Source: an uncultured Desulfovibrionaceae bacterium (GTDB lineage: Bacteria > Desulfobacterota > Desulfovibrionia > Desulfovibrionales > Desulfovibrionaceae). From it: a stretch of DNA of 64,000 nucleotides. The DNA lies in the NCBI GenBank assembly GCA_949299515.1, contig CASGAP010000012.1, forward strand, positions 1-64,000, in the 5' to 3' direction. The translations under genes were made by a program, and so were the position numbers. This document shows positions 1-10,047 of this stretch, piece after piece (position 1 is the stretch's first letter; every line of letters begins with the position of its first letter). Below the pieces are notes generated by a model. That model was not told the DNA's origin, searched no databases, and saw only the letters and a list, made by a program, of their open reading frames with translations.

Positions 1-156
1 ATGAAAAAGAAAGACTTACAACAAGCTGCCGGAGTGAGTTCTGCACTAATAGCAAAGTTAGGTCGCAATGAAAATGTATCAACAGATTCTTTGGTGAAAA
101 TCTGTTCTGCATTACACTGTGATATTGGCGATATTATGGAAGTCGTAGATCTGTAA
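1..156 (+). CDS. XRE-family transcriptional regulator, C-terminal part (cut by window start)
   Basis: The visible 51 codons end in TAA and read as the end of a small Cro/C1-type helix-turn-helix protein: recognition-helix region around AAGVSSALIAKLGRNENV, then STDSLVKICSALHCDIGDIMEV, a common ending of short XRE regulators. The ATG at position 1 is probably internal, since the first helix of the fold would lie before the window. It is on the same strand as the phosphorothioation operon and ends 77 bp before dptF, so it is a plausible regulator of that operon. No dndB, the usual repressor of dnd operons, is seen here. The family is clear from the sequence; the regulatory target is inference. 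Confidence 0.75.
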   Translation: MKKKDLQQAAGVSSALIAKLGRNENVSTDSLVKICSALHCDIGDIMEVVDL

Positions 157-233
157 TATATGCATCTCTTTAGATGATGTGGGCTGCGGTATCTAATTAA
201 AAAACTGTTTCTTTGGGGAGGCAGGGGGCAAAT

Positions 234-1961
234 ATGAGTTGTGAATTTATCTCTGAATTGAGAAGACTTAGCAAACTTTCAGCCGAAGCGGTGCAAAATC
301 TTGACCACTTTGATCCGCTAAAAAAATATATGCATATTACCCGTCATACTGAAATTGATTTTAAACAACTGCTGCTGAAAATTGCAGAAGTTAATCATAA
401 ACAGCTCGTTTTGGTGTGTGGCAGTACAGGAGATGGAAAATCTCATCTTCTGTCCTATCTTAAATATAGCGATCAGGATCAAATTCTGGATTCGTACACA
501 ATTATCAACGATGCAACAGAAAGCGATGCACCAAACCAGACGGCTATTGAAACTTTAGCTGAGAGAATCGCAGCATTTCGTGATGATCGTTTGAACGATG
601 GTGGTCGTGAAAAGGTAGTGCTTGCGATCAATCTCGGTATGCTGAATAATTTTATTGATTCTGAACAGGGTAAATATTTCGGCAAACTGAAACAATATGT
701 TTTAAACAACAATATTTTTAGTGTTGCCCAGCCGTTACCGTTCAATAAGGATGAGGTTTTCCACCATATTGACTTTTCAAATTATCAACTGTATACATTG
801 ACAGCTAATGGTGCGAGATCTGATTATTTGACCGAATTATTTGAAAAAGTTTTTGGCAATAACACGTGCAATCCTTTTTACAACACATATATAAACCAGG
901 GATCAACTTGCCCTCATCACACGCAGTGCCCAGTTCGACACAACTTTGAGTTCCTGATGAAAGAAGACGTGAGAAAGCTTTTGATTCAGCGCATCATTGA
1001 AGTGTGCATTAAAGATAAGCTTGTTATTACTTCAAGAGATATTTTGAACTTTATTTTTGATGCAGTGGTTTCCCCAGATTTTGATGAGAAAAAACTTTGG
1101 AATCTTCTTAGCAACCCTGCCAAGTTTTTAGAAACATACATTTCTTACACGACGCCAATGTTGATCTTTGAAAATAGAGGAACGTCAAGTTTAATTGACT
1201 GCATGACAGAAAATGCAGCAACCAGTGATAATATCGAAAAACGTGATTGTGATGTACTTGATTTTTACGCCGCAGACGATATTACCCCTATCGTTTTGTC
1301 GGAGCTGAACGGTTCAGAGTATTCAGATATTTTGCATAGTATTGGTCTTTCAGCTATTGATAACGGCAGAGATCCCCTCAAAAAATATGTTTATAAATTT
1401 CTGCGGAATTATAAAAAGTTGACAGACAGTCAAGAGCTAAAAGCTGATCGACTATATCTGTCTTTTGTCCAAGACTTATACCATGCTTATGCTGGAAATA
1501 TTAAGCATTTGAAAAATCTTTATAGCTCTGTTAAGCATAGTATCTATTCGTGGAATGGTACTTATGGAACCGATTTGATTTGCATAGATGATTCCAGCGA
1601 TGATTACAGCATTTTAGAGCAGCTAAATATTAGGTATGATGTGGCCCAAGGAAGCGGCGACGATGAAGTATTGCAATTTGCACCTGTGATTATAGTACGT
1701 TTTAGCAATGAAACTAAAACTGAGCAGGTTTCTTTTTCGATTGACTATAGCCTCTATAGAGTGATTATGGCAATGAAGGATGGTTACTGTCCTACATCTC
1801 AAGATCGGAATGTACACGCTGACTTTTCCAGTGGAATTATGGCATTGTCTGAATTTGGCACAAAGAAATCGAGAGTTTATATCGTCTCAAAGAGAAAAAC
1901 AAGCAATATGAAATTCCTGCTTGAAGAAAGCGACTTTGGGTATAGTTTTAAGGAGGTGTAA
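234..1961 (+). CDS. dptF: DNA phosphorothioation-dependent restriction protein DptF
   Basis: A 575-residue predicted ATPase of the DptF (DndF) family, one of three proteins (DptF, DptG, DptH) that restrict DNA lacking phosphorothioate modification. A P-loop, GSTGDGKS, lies near residue 65, followed by HLLSYL and, about 35 residues on, by NDATES and PNQTAIETL, as I recall for the family. I chose the ATG at 234 because a purine-rich GGGGAGG lies just upstream; an in-frame TTG at 213 would put the start before that site. The gene opens a six-gene same-strand operon and its end abuts dptG. The role is established for the family; nothing here tests activity. Confidence 0.92.
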   Translation: MSCEFISELRRLSKLSAEAVQNLDHFDPLKKYMHITRHTEIDFKQLLLKIAEVNHKQLVLVCGSTGDGKSHLLSYLKYSDQDQILDSYTIINDATESDAPNQTAIETLAERIAAFRDDRLNDGGREKVVLAINLGMLNNFIDSEQGKYFGKLKQYVLNNNIFSVAQPLPFNKDEVFHHIDFSNYQLYTLTANGARSDYLTELFEKVFGNNTCNPFYNTYINQGSTCPHHTQCPVRHNFEFLMKEDVRKLLIQRIIEVCIKDKLVITSRDILNFIFDAVVSPDFDEKKLWNLLSNPAKFLETYISYTTPMLIFENRGTSSLIDCMTENAATSDNIEKRDCDVLDFYAADDITPIVLSELNGSEYSDILHSIGLSAIDNGRDPLKKYVYKFLRNYKKLTDSQELKADRLYLSFVQDLYHAYAGNIKHLKNLYSSVKHSIYSWNGTYGTDLICIDDSSDDYSILEQLNIRYDVAQGSGDDEVLQFAPVIIVRFSNETKTEQVSFSIDYSLYRVIMAMKDGYCPTSQDRNVHADFSSGIMALSEFGTKKSRVYIVSKRKTSNMKFLLEESDFGYSFKEV

Positions 1962-1965
1962 TTCT

Positions 1966-3360
1966 GTGTTTATATTAGATCCAGAAATGATGAAAAAGAC
2001 ATTTCTTATGGGTGAAAACGGCACAAATTTTACACACAAGTCTGCACAACACATTAAACTATTCCCATTTACAGCTAATAACACGGCTACTATTATTACA
2101 TCGTTTTCTGCTGTAATTGGCGAATGGCTTCGCCTTGCTTGTAATCAGAACAAAGTACCGGAATCTATGGAGGCAACTTTAAGCAAACTCGCAGATTCAA
2201 TGGATGATATTGGAGCCTACGAAAAAGAACAATTATTACAGATAGCTCGGAGCATCTATTGGGATGATGACGAGAAGCATTCTCTTAGACCCAAAAGCAT
2301 TACGGCTATGTGCTATATTCCCTGCGATGATCAGACTGCTCTGAAGACGGCGCAGTATCTTTATAGTGTATTGGCCGATAATGAAAACCTAAGCAACGTT
2401 GTAAATCAAGCAGCAGAGCACGCTATCAAGGAAGTCAATGTTTTGGAAAAAGCCGTATTTGAAGCTCTTCAAGCAAAAATTGAGCCGCCAGCTCCAATTG
2501 ACCCTTACTATATTGTACATCTTGCTCCTCAAAAGATTTTTATGAAAGATCTGAAATTTATCCTTAAAAATACAGCAAGGACGAAAGAATACCTTGTGGA
2601 TTTGCTGGAGTTTTATCATTTTTTCTATACAAGTCAAACTTGTTTGGCGTTATCAAGATTTGAACATGGTGATAGGTACGAAATAGTTCCGCTTTATTTT
2701 AGTCTGGATTGGGAACGGACAAACAAAGCAAGAGAATGCTATAGATCGGGTTGGCAGCAGCTTCTGCCCGCAATCAAGCAGCAGTTTTATCATGCAGTTA
2801 CTTTGGAGATTCTAAATCAGAATCCGACAGGTGAGCAGTTCGATTATATCGCATTAAGAGACTATGTTCAGAAAACAGGTATGGAAGAAGAGGTGGCGGC
2901 TCAGATTCGCAGTGTCTGCGACTTGTATCGAAATGCTATTTCGGACTGCAGTGAGTTAAATGATCTTCAGAAAAATGAGCAATTAGGAACTGTTTTTTCT
3001 GAAGTTAACTATTTATACGAAAGTGTTCGAACTCAATTTAGAAATACAGGACGTGGTAGAGTCAGTGATGGCTATGTAAAGCATTTTGAAACATTTTGCC
3101 ACGATCGATTTCTGAAATCACGAGGTGCCAGTGGATTGATGCTGAATATCACGGAAGAATTTTTAATCTTCCTGACGAAACTTGCTATTCATGATGAAGA
3201 AAAATTGAGTTTGAATGAAGTGTTTCGCCAGTTTGAGTTAAGAGGCGTTTTTCTGGATCAACCATCTAAAGACGAAGTTGTCCAATTTTATACCAAGCTG
3301 AATTTGATAGAAAAGAAGAGCGATAGTGGGGATGCGCAATATGTACGAAGAATTCTTTAA
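1966..3360 (+). CDS. dptG: DNA phosphorothioation-dependent restriction protein DptG
   Basis: A 464-residue protein assigned to DptG (DndG), the middle component of the DptFGH restriction machinery. It has no nucleotide-binding motif that I can see, and its family has no well-defined biochemical role. The assignment rests on its position between dptF and dptH and on a fitting length. The start is GTG at 1966, six bases after a strong AAGGAGGTG inside the end of dptF; an upstream TTG at 1921 has no such site. Its 3' end overlaps the start of dptH, suggesting translational coupling. Confidence 0.85.
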   Translation: MFILDPEMMKKTFLMGENGTNFTHKSAQHIKLFPFTANNTATIITSFSAVIGEWLRLACNQNKVPESMEATLSKLADSMDDIGAYEKEQLLQIARSIYWDDDEKHSLRPKSITAMCYIPCDDQTALKTAQYLYSVLADNENLSNVVNQAAEHAIKEVNVLEKAVFEALQAKIEPPAPIDPYYIVHLAPQKIFMKDLKFILKNTARTKEYLVDLLEFYHFFYTSQTCLALSRFEHGDRYEIVPLYFSLDWERTNKARECYRSGWQQLLPAIKQQFYHAVTLEILNQNPTGEQFDYIALRDYVQKTGMEEEVAAQIRSVCDLYRNAISDCSELNDLQKNEQLGTVFSEVNYLYESVRTQFRNTGRGRVSDGYVKHFETFCHDRFLKSRGASGLMLNITEEFLIFLTKLAIHDEEKLSLNEVFRQFELRGVFLDQPSKDEVVQFYTKLNLIEKKSDSGDAQYVRRIL

Positions 3361-6300
3361 TTACATAGCAACACGCATTATCAGCTATTTTGAGCAGGAA
3401 TGCGATAATTTACATGACGGTGACCGGTTTTGCTTCAAGCTTGATAATGGGGAGTTGGTAGAACAGGTAAATGATGCATTATATGATATTACGCTTAAAA
3501 AAGATATTCAGGGCAAATTTTCTTATCAAGAAAAATATCATACATTTACTGTAAGACTTACAAATAAAGAGATTATTATTGCTGCACAGGTCAATGGAAT
3601 GACAGATGATTTCTTTGCTACGTTGCGAAATCTTCCCTTGTCTATTAATAAAAATCCCATTTTGATGATTACTTGTGCACCGATAGATACAATTTCTAGT
3701 GCTACTCGTGATCTTTCAGCTAAAGGAATGCCTTTTTGTGCGGATGAACTGCTCAAGACCATTGAACAGAATATAAAAGAATCTCATTTACCTGCACCTG
3801 ACTATGTATTATTGATGCATGAATTAAAACGAAAAAAAATCGATCGTTTTGTGGATCGAAAATCTTTATTTGAGTATAAGAGTTTGATAACATCTGTATG
3901 TACAGGAAGAGTAAGTGAGGATAGTTGGATCGATTTTCGTTTGCTTCCGGATGCAAATGGACTAGCTTTGAAACCTGATCCCAAAAAGCAGGAACAACAA
4001 ATCGATGAAAATCATTATGATTTTGAATTGATCGATAAAATTTTTAAATTTGGCAATATACGTGATGGACTTGATAGTATTTTTGATAATAGTTTTATCA
4101 GTGAGTTGGAAAATAAAAAGCGTCAAGGAATTAACTGGTTTGAGGATCTTACCTACGCAGATGTAATGCGTTCAAAGGCTAAAAAGGAAAAAAAACAGAA
4201 TACACCTCTTATAATCGATAATGAGACTATTGTTGCTTATTGTGGAAGCCTGATAGAGTATGAATTTCAGCAAGATCAGAAGCTTTTTATTCGAGATGGT
4301 GGTACCACTAAAGTAAAACAACGTGAGAAGCATATCCTGATTTATAATCCTGAAAAGAAGGAAATAGTCACAATTGTAGTTCCTTTCAATGTTGCGGTTC
4401 GTAAAGACTTAATTATGGTAACAGACCCTAGTATAGCGACAAATTTGGGGGAGTCTAAAGAATTGCAGTTACAGATTAAAGCAGATGGCTGTGTATTTAC
4501 TAATGTAGATATATGTGATCCCAGTAGTAAAACGGAAGTATTTCACCTTAAAATCTGTATTATAGACCTGAATCCTTCTTATTTGGAAAATCTTCAGACG
4601 TGCTATAAAATTGAAGGAAGTGGGAAAAAACGCCGCATTATTGCAGAGGGTATCAAAGAATGTCTAGTTATTAATCCGAGGGCATTAAACCAGGTTAGTG
4701 CAGTTGTAGCAGGACAGGAGATTTATTCTTGTAATTTTGATACAGCATTGACATTGATCTTAGATGAAAATAGTGTTTCTCCGGATAATGGTAAAGTTTT
4801 TTTTACTCTTTTCTGTGGATCTATTCAGCTCCCCATGGGCATTTCTGATGATACAGTAAAGTCATCCAAATTGACGGGTGTAAAAGCATTTAAGCAAAAA
4901 AATGAGCGACAACGTGGGTTTGAATATAGAAGCGGAAAAATCATTATGGGTACCACTCCCTATTATGCAGTTGGTGGCTTTGAAGAAAATCTAAAATGTG
5001 AATCTTTTATTGTTGAAAATCAAGCTTTATATGTAGTAAAAGATCGTAATGGTGAATACAATTCTCAGGAAATTGAAATTCCTGAGGAAGTAAGAGATGC
5101 ATATATAAACTTTCTTTCCATTTTTAAAAATTGCAGGCAATTACCTAGTCTGGCTTATTATGATGAAGGTTTGTGTAAAGCGGCTGAAGATTATATTATA
5201 GCTTATCAGAGTTTTTTGCGCAATGTCAAAGAGGGGGACATTTTAAGTCTAGAACACAATAATACTCTCAAATTAGGAATAGTGTATGATTTATCACGAA
5301 ATACTATTGCATTTTCGCCTGTTCATCCTTTGAATGTTATGTATCAGCTTCATATTCGTCAAGAAGTGGGGCTTGGTAATGCTCGTGATGATGTTATAAA
5401 TCGTCTGACATCTGCAAATCTTCTTCCTTATATTAAGGGTGATCAACAGACAATTTACGAAATTGTTGAGCAGGATGAATCTCCAGAATGGAGATATTAT
5501 ACCGTTATTGATTGGGACCGATATAATGAAATTCGCGATTTTGTGCCTAAGTTAGTTGCTGAAAAAATTGAGGAGTATTATGCTCATTTTAGGTTTTTGT
5601 TCAAAGATATTGGCGAGCACCGTATGATTTTGAGTCTACATAATTTGGGTGATTGCAGAGAAATCTTTTTAGGCATAATTCGATATTTTAAGCGACAAAT
5701 TGCTAATAACTGTATACCTGATGAAATCTTGAATTTTGAAGTCAATATTTACAGCGACAAAGATAATATATCATATTATACTGATTTCTCTGTTTTGTCA
5801 AATTTGAAGTGTACAAAAGAATATCTTTGCAATATCCACGGAAAATATGAGCACAATTCTGACTTGTCAGCTATGCTCGTCAGCAAAATACAATATTATA
5901 TTCACAAGGAAACAGATGATTCTTATCGATATTCTCACATTGCATTTTATGAAATGTTATCCAGTGATAAATGTGGAGATAGTCAGATTTCACGACTGAC
6001 AACTGGTACGTCACTGAATGGAATTATTTCTGGTGTGCCATCGGTCTTAGATGAGGGCTGGTATAAAACTGGGTTCGGAACTAAATACGCTCCAAAGACT
6101 CCTCTGAATGATTTTGCTGCACTATTGAATTCACTTTTTCGTGTTGCCTATTCAAGTAGCACCTATATTTCGGATCATTGTATCACAACTGAAGTACATA
6201 AAAAATCTAGCATTCAGCTTAATAAGATTTATTCTGCCGCCAATTGGGTAGTATTTGTTGATCCTAAAATAGATTTAAGCTTTTTCAATCAGGATAAACA

Positions 6301-8638
6301 ATCTAAAGATTTGTTGATTATTCATTATGGCGATCAGAATTCCTCTGCAAGTGGTTATAATGCTATTACAGTAACGCGCAAAGCTGAGCAATATGAGCGC
6401 ATTATTACTCAAGAGTTGGCAAAGAAAAACGTTAAAGCTGATTCAACTGTAGCAAAACGTATTATTGATTTCTTTAATGCAGTTAATGGTCGTTGGTTGC
6501 TTCGATTGATCTCTTCCAAGAGAGCGCTTGATAGTACGTTTAGTAGAGAGAAAATGAGTATTATTTCTGCTGTTAAATTTGCAATGGCGTACTATTCTCA
6601 CGATAATATCGTTTGGGTGCCGGTGTCTCTTGAAGAGTTACTTAGAGTATCTGGAAATACAGGTCTTTCTCAAAATAATGGGTTACTTTCAGCAAAAAAT
6701 TTGTCTTTTGATCACGGTGCTAGCTGTGATGATTTGCTATTGATTGGTATTGAAAAATCTGAGCAGGGAATTTATGTTCACCTTCATCCTGTTGAAATTA
6801 AAATTGGGCAGAATGATGCAGGGGTTATCGAGAAAGCTAAGAGACAGATAATCAATACCCATAAGGGGTTGCTTCATGCGCTATGGCCAGAAGAAGAGCG
6901 CTATACTATTGAACGGAAAGTTGTTAGAAACTTTGTTATGCAGCTTGCAATTCTGAGTTGTGAAAAGATGAAGCTATATGATATTTATCCAGAGGAAACA
7001 TGGCAGCTTGTCCTTGATGAATGCCGGGAAGATTTGTTGAATGAAAACTATGAAATTTCTGAAGCTGTAAATGAATACATCGGTATTGGAACCATTATTT
7101 CCTTTAAGCAAAGTGAAAGCCTTATTTCTGGTGTAGTTGATTCTGAAAATAATATTGCTATTCTTCAACTACCTGAGCATGAGGGCTACGAGTATTTGGT
7201 AAAAACTGTTGCTGAAGTTGCTTGTGAGATAGAATTGTCTAAATTTCTTCCTCCGAAACTTTCAAGGTTTTATACACTAAATCATACTGAAGCCGTAAAA
7301 GAATATGAGCAGCAAAAAGAAGCTTATAAGGAAGCAATGAGAGAGATTCAAGGAGAATGCCGGGATAATAAAACAGAATTTCAAGAGAAAGAAACCGATA
7401 AAGGTTCTGTTAATTGTTTAGAATACATGACTTTAGCTGCTCAAGAGCTTCTTTATGAGAAAGCGGATGATGATCGGGAAATCAGTGTTTTATTTGGACA
7501 GGATCAAAATACTGGCATGCCCGTATTTTGGCATCCTGGAAATACTGATGAAGTATTTCATACGAATACAGGTATCATCGGAACAATGGGTACTGGAAAA
7601 ACGCAATTTACTCAATCATTAGTTGTTCAGTTATATAGAGAAAGAGTAAATAATGTAGAAAGCCCTGACATTGGTATTTTAATTTTTGATTATAAGGGTG
7701 ATTATAATGAGAGTAAAGAAAACTTTGTGAAGGCCACCAATGCAAAGGTTCTAAAACCATATCACCTTCCTTACAATCCGCTTGCTCTTACGCAGCCCCG
7801 AGTGTTTAAGCCTCTCTTACCCATCCATGTAGCAAACACATTTAATGATACTCTTTCTCGTGTTTATCACTTAGGCCCAAAGCAAAGTAGCACTTTGCTG
7901 AATTGCATCAAGAGTGCATATGCGTTTAGGGGAATCATTCCTAATGATTCGAAAACTTGGACTTTGCCTGCTCCAACATTCCAGGATGTTTATTCCTTTT
8001 ATATGGAGGATGATGATATTAAGAAAGGCGATTCTTTGGAGGCGGCACTTCGTACATTAGCAGATTTTGAGGTGTTTGAGGCTGACAGCCGCAAAACAGC
8101 ATCTCTCTTCGATCTTTTAACGGGGGTTGTTGTAATTGATATTTCTGGTTATGACACAGATTTGCAAAACTTAATTATTGCTATCACACTAGATTTGTTT
8201 TATGCACAAATGCAGGCCAGAGGATCTAGTAAACTCTCAGGTAAACACAGACAGCTTACAAAAATGATTCTGGTGGATGAAGCAGATAATTTTCTTCATG
8301 AGGGATTTCCTTCGTTAAAAAAGATTCTAAAAGAGGGGCGTGAATTTGGTGTAGGAACAATTTTATCTACGCAATTTTTGAAACACTTCGGAAGTGGCGA
8401 TGATGATTTCTCCAAATATATTTTGACTTGGGTTGTTCATAATGTTGCAGACTTAAAAAACACGGACATACGATTTGTTTTTAATACAGAGGCTAATAGT
8501 GCAGAAGAAACAAAATTGTTTGGCGATGTGAAGAAACTGCAAAAGCATTATAGTATTGTCAAAATGGGTAATCGCCAAAAACCTATTTATATCAAAGATA
8601 AAGCATTCTGGGAGCTCTTACTTGAATTACAGGCTTAG
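3341..8638 (+). CDS. dptH: DNA phosphorothioation-dependent restriction protein DptH (HerA/FtsK-like ATPase)
   Basis: A protein of about 1,765 residues, the expected size for DptH (DndH), the large motor-like subunit of the phosphorothioation-dependent restriction system. The C-terminal third is a HerA/FtsK-type ATPase: Walker A GTMGTGKT near residue 1,413 and Walker B MILVDEADNF near residue 1,642, followed by a GREFGVGTILSTQ segment typical of HerA-like ATPases. The first 1,300 residues show no domain I can name. I placed the start at ATG 3341, nine bases after GGGG, but ATG 3332 and GTG 3326 are possible; all overlap dptG. dndC follows 23 bp after the stop. Confidence 0.9.
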   Translation: MYEEFFNYIATRIISYFEQECDNLHDGDRFCFKLDNGELVEQVNDALYDITLKKDIQGKFSYQEKYHTFTVRLTNKEIIIAAQVNGMTDDFFATLRNLPLSINKNPILMITCAPIDTISSATRDLSAKGMPFCADELLKTIEQNIKESHLPAPDYVLLMHELKRKKIDRFVDRKSLFEYKSLITSVCTGRVSEDSWIDFRLLPDANGLALKPDPKKQEQQIDENHYDFELIDKIFKFGNIRDGLDSIFDNSFISELENKKRQGINWFEDLTYADVMRSKAKKEKKQNTPLIIDNETIVAYCGSLIEYEFQQDQKLFIRDGGTTKVKQREKHILIYNPEKKEIVTIVVPFNVAVRKDLIMVTDPSIATNLGESKELQLQIKADGCVFTNVDICDPSSKTEVFHLKICIIDLNPSYLENLQTCYKIEGSGKKRRIIAEGIKECLVINPRALNQVSAVVAGQEIYSCNFDTALTLILDENSVSPDNGKVFFTLFCGSIQLPMGISDDTVKSSKLTGVKAFKQKNERQRGFEYRSGKIIMGTTPYYAVGGFEENLKCESFIVENQALYVVKDRNGEYNSQEIEIPEEVRDAYINFLSIFKNCRQLPSLAYYDEGLCKAAEDYIIAYQSFLRNVKEGDILSLEHNNTLKLGIVYDLSRNTIAFSPVHPLNVMYQLHIRQEVGLGNARDDVINRLTSANLLPYIKGDQQTIYEIVEQDESPEWRYYTVIDWDRYNEIRDFVPKLVAEKIEEYYAHFRFLFKDIGEHRMILSLHNLGDCREIFLGIIRYFKRQIANNCIPDEILNFEVNIYSDKDNISYYTDFSVLSNLKCTKEYLCNIHGKYEHNSDLSAMLVSKIQYYIHKETDDSYRYSHIAFYEMLSSDKCGDSQISRLTTGTSLNGIISGVPSVLDEGWYKTGFGTKYAPKTPLNDFAALLNSLFRVAYSSSTYISDHCITTEVHKKSSIQLNKIYSAANWVVFVDPKIDLSFFNQDKQSKDLLIIHYGDQNSSASGYNAITVTRKAEQYERIITQELAKKNVKADSTVAKRIIDFFNAVNGRWLLRLISSKRALDSTFSREKMSIISAVKFAMAYYSHDNIVWVPVSLEELLRVSGNTGLSQNNGLLSAKNLSFDHGASCDDLLLIGIEKSEQGIYVHLHPVEIKIGQNDAGVIEKAKRQIINTHKGLLHALWPEEERYTIERKVVRNFVMQLAILSCEKMKLYDIYPEETWQLVLDECREDLLNENYEISEAVNEYIGIGTIISFKQSESLISGVVDSENNIAILQLPEHEGYEYLVKTVAEVACEIELSKFLPPKLSRFYTLNHTEAVKEYEQQKEAYKEAMREIQGECRDNKTEFQEKETDKGSVNCLEYMTLAAQELLYEKADDDREISVLFGQDQNTGMPVFWHPGNTDEVFHTNTGIIGTMGTGKTQFTQSLVVQLYRERVNNVESPDIGILIFDYKGDYNESKENFVKATNAKVLKPYHLPYNPLALTQPRVFKPLLPIHVANTFNDTLSRVYHLGPKQSSTLLNCIKSAYAFRGIIPNDSKTWTLPAPTFQDVYSFYMEDDDIKKGDSLEAALRTLADFEVFEADSRKTASLFDLLTGVVVIDISGYDTDLQNLIIAITLDLFYAQMQARGSSKLSGKHRQLTKMILVDEADNFLHEGFPSLKKILKEGREFGVGTILSTQFLKHFGSGDDDFSKYILTWVVHNVADLKNTDIRFVFNTEANSAEETKLFGDVKKLQKHYSIVKMGNRQKPIYIKDKAFWELLLELQA

Positions 8639-8661
8639 AATGACCAGTAAGGATGAACAAG

Positions 8662-10047
8662 ATGAACGAAGAAGCACAAAAGCAGTTCAAAGCAATTATT
8701 GAACAAATGGCTCTTGTTTATAAGCATGATTCTCGTCCATGGATGATTGGTTATAGCGGGGGTAAGGATTCGACACTCCTTTGTCAATTAATCTTTGAAA
8801 TGCTTGAATCGCTTGCTCCAGAGGAACGTAAAAAGAAAGTATATATCGTAACATCGGATACAATGGTTGAAAACCCTGTGGTAAGGCGATATATACATAG
8901 CATGAGTAACGCAATCAATGTTGCAAGCATCAAAAAACAATTGAATATAGAGTCCCATATTATCTATCCGGAAGTCAAAAATAGATTTTGGAGTTTAGTG
9001 ATAGGGTTGGGGTATCCAACACCAGAAGCTCCGGGTTTTCGGTGGTGTACGGATCGATTGAAGATTCTTCCTTCTAATGCTTTTACCTACAATGTAATCC
9101 GAAAAGACGGAGAAATTGTAATTTTGTTAGGTGTTCGCAAAGCTGAAAGTTCAACCAGATCAAAGAGTATTACGTCAAGAGAAATCGAAGGAAAAATTTT
9201 AACCCCTCATGACTCTATTCCGAAAGCATATATATATAGCCCCTTGTCTGAAATCGAAAATAAGGATGTATGGGAATATCTTTTGAAAAATGATGGACAA
9301 AGTGCTTGGGGGACGGATAATCGATCTCTCTTTTCCCTCTATCAGGGAGAGGAAATGGGGGAAGAGCAAAGCGTAGTAGGTGAGGTAAACAAAGATAAAA
9401 TTGCAATTACTGGCAATTCTAGATTTGGTTGCTGGTGTTGTACTATGGTCAAGGAAGATAAATCTCTGAAGAATTTTATTGATCACGGGTCTACAGAACT
9501 GATTCCCCTGCGTGAGTATCGTAATTGGCTTGTTGAATTAAGAAGGACTCCTGAAGCACGAGATTATCGACGGAGAAATGGTGCGGTATATCTTATGAAA
9601 AATGGAGAATTGGGGCGAGGTCCTTTTACGTTAAAAACCCGTAAGGAAATGCTTCGCCGACTTCTTGTTCTGCAGAAAAGTTCAGGATTTGAACTGATTT
9701 CCGAAGAAGAACTTAAGTTTATCGATAAAGTATGGGAACAGGAAGGGGATTTGACTTGTAGAGCCGTTGTCGATATCTACTTTGAAGTTATGAGAGAAAG
9801 GCTACCGTGGGATCAATATAAAAAGGCCAAATATGACCATGAGACTTTGGAGACAATTCATGGTTTATGTGCGAAACATGACGTTCCTTTTGACCTGATG
9901 TCTCGACTAATGTCAGTAGTAGATAATAGCAAATTGTACACTCGTTCAAGTGAAACTGCCAAGAAAGTTGAAAAAGTCTTAAATCAAGGATGGCTTCATT
10001 TTGATCGCATAAGAGAGGAATTAGAGAATGATATTACAGAGGATTGA
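8662..10047 (+). CDS. dndC: DNA phosphorothioation protein DndC (PAPS reductase-like, iron-sulfur)
   Basis: About 461 residues, of the PAPS reductase/ATP pyrophosphatase family. The PP-loop motif SGGKDS lies near residue 32. Cysteines at RWCTDRLKI (near 128) and in the FGCWCC cluster (near 255) fit the [4Fe-4S] cluster reported for DndC. With DndD and DndE it replaces a non-bridging backbone oxygen with sulfur, using sulfur supplied by a cysteine desulfurase (DndA or IscS). ATG 8662 is preferred because AAGG lies at a usable distance; ATG 8653 sits almost on top of that site. The end overlaps dndD by 20 bp. Confidence 0.95.
   Translation: MNEEAQKQFKAIIEQMALVYKHDSRPWMIGYSGGKDSTLLCQLIFEMLESLAPEERKKKVYIVTSDTMVENPVVRRYIHSMSNAINVASIKKQLNIESHIIYPEVKNRFWSLVIGLGYPTPEAPGFRWCTDRLKILPSNAFTYNVIRKDGEIVILLGVRKAESSTRSKSITSREIEGKILTPHDSIPKAYIYSPLSEIENKDVWEYLLKNDGQSAWGTDNRSLFSLYQGEEMGEEQSVVGEVNKDKIAITGNSRFGCWCCTMVKEDKSLKNFIDHGSTELIPLREYRNWLVELRRTPEARDYRRRNGAVYLMKNGELGRGPFTLKTRKEMLRRLLVLQKSSGFELISEEELKFIDKVWEQEGDLTCRAVVDIYFEVMRERLPWDQYKKAKYDHETLETIHGLCAKHDVPFDLMSRLMSVVDNSKLYTRSSETAKKVEKVLNQGWLHFDRIREELENDITED

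Noticed and set aside
3341-8638. BREX or other HerA-based defence instead of DptH
   Set aside because: The neighbours dptF, dndC, dndD and dndE fix the system; no pglX, pglZ or brxC-like gene is present.
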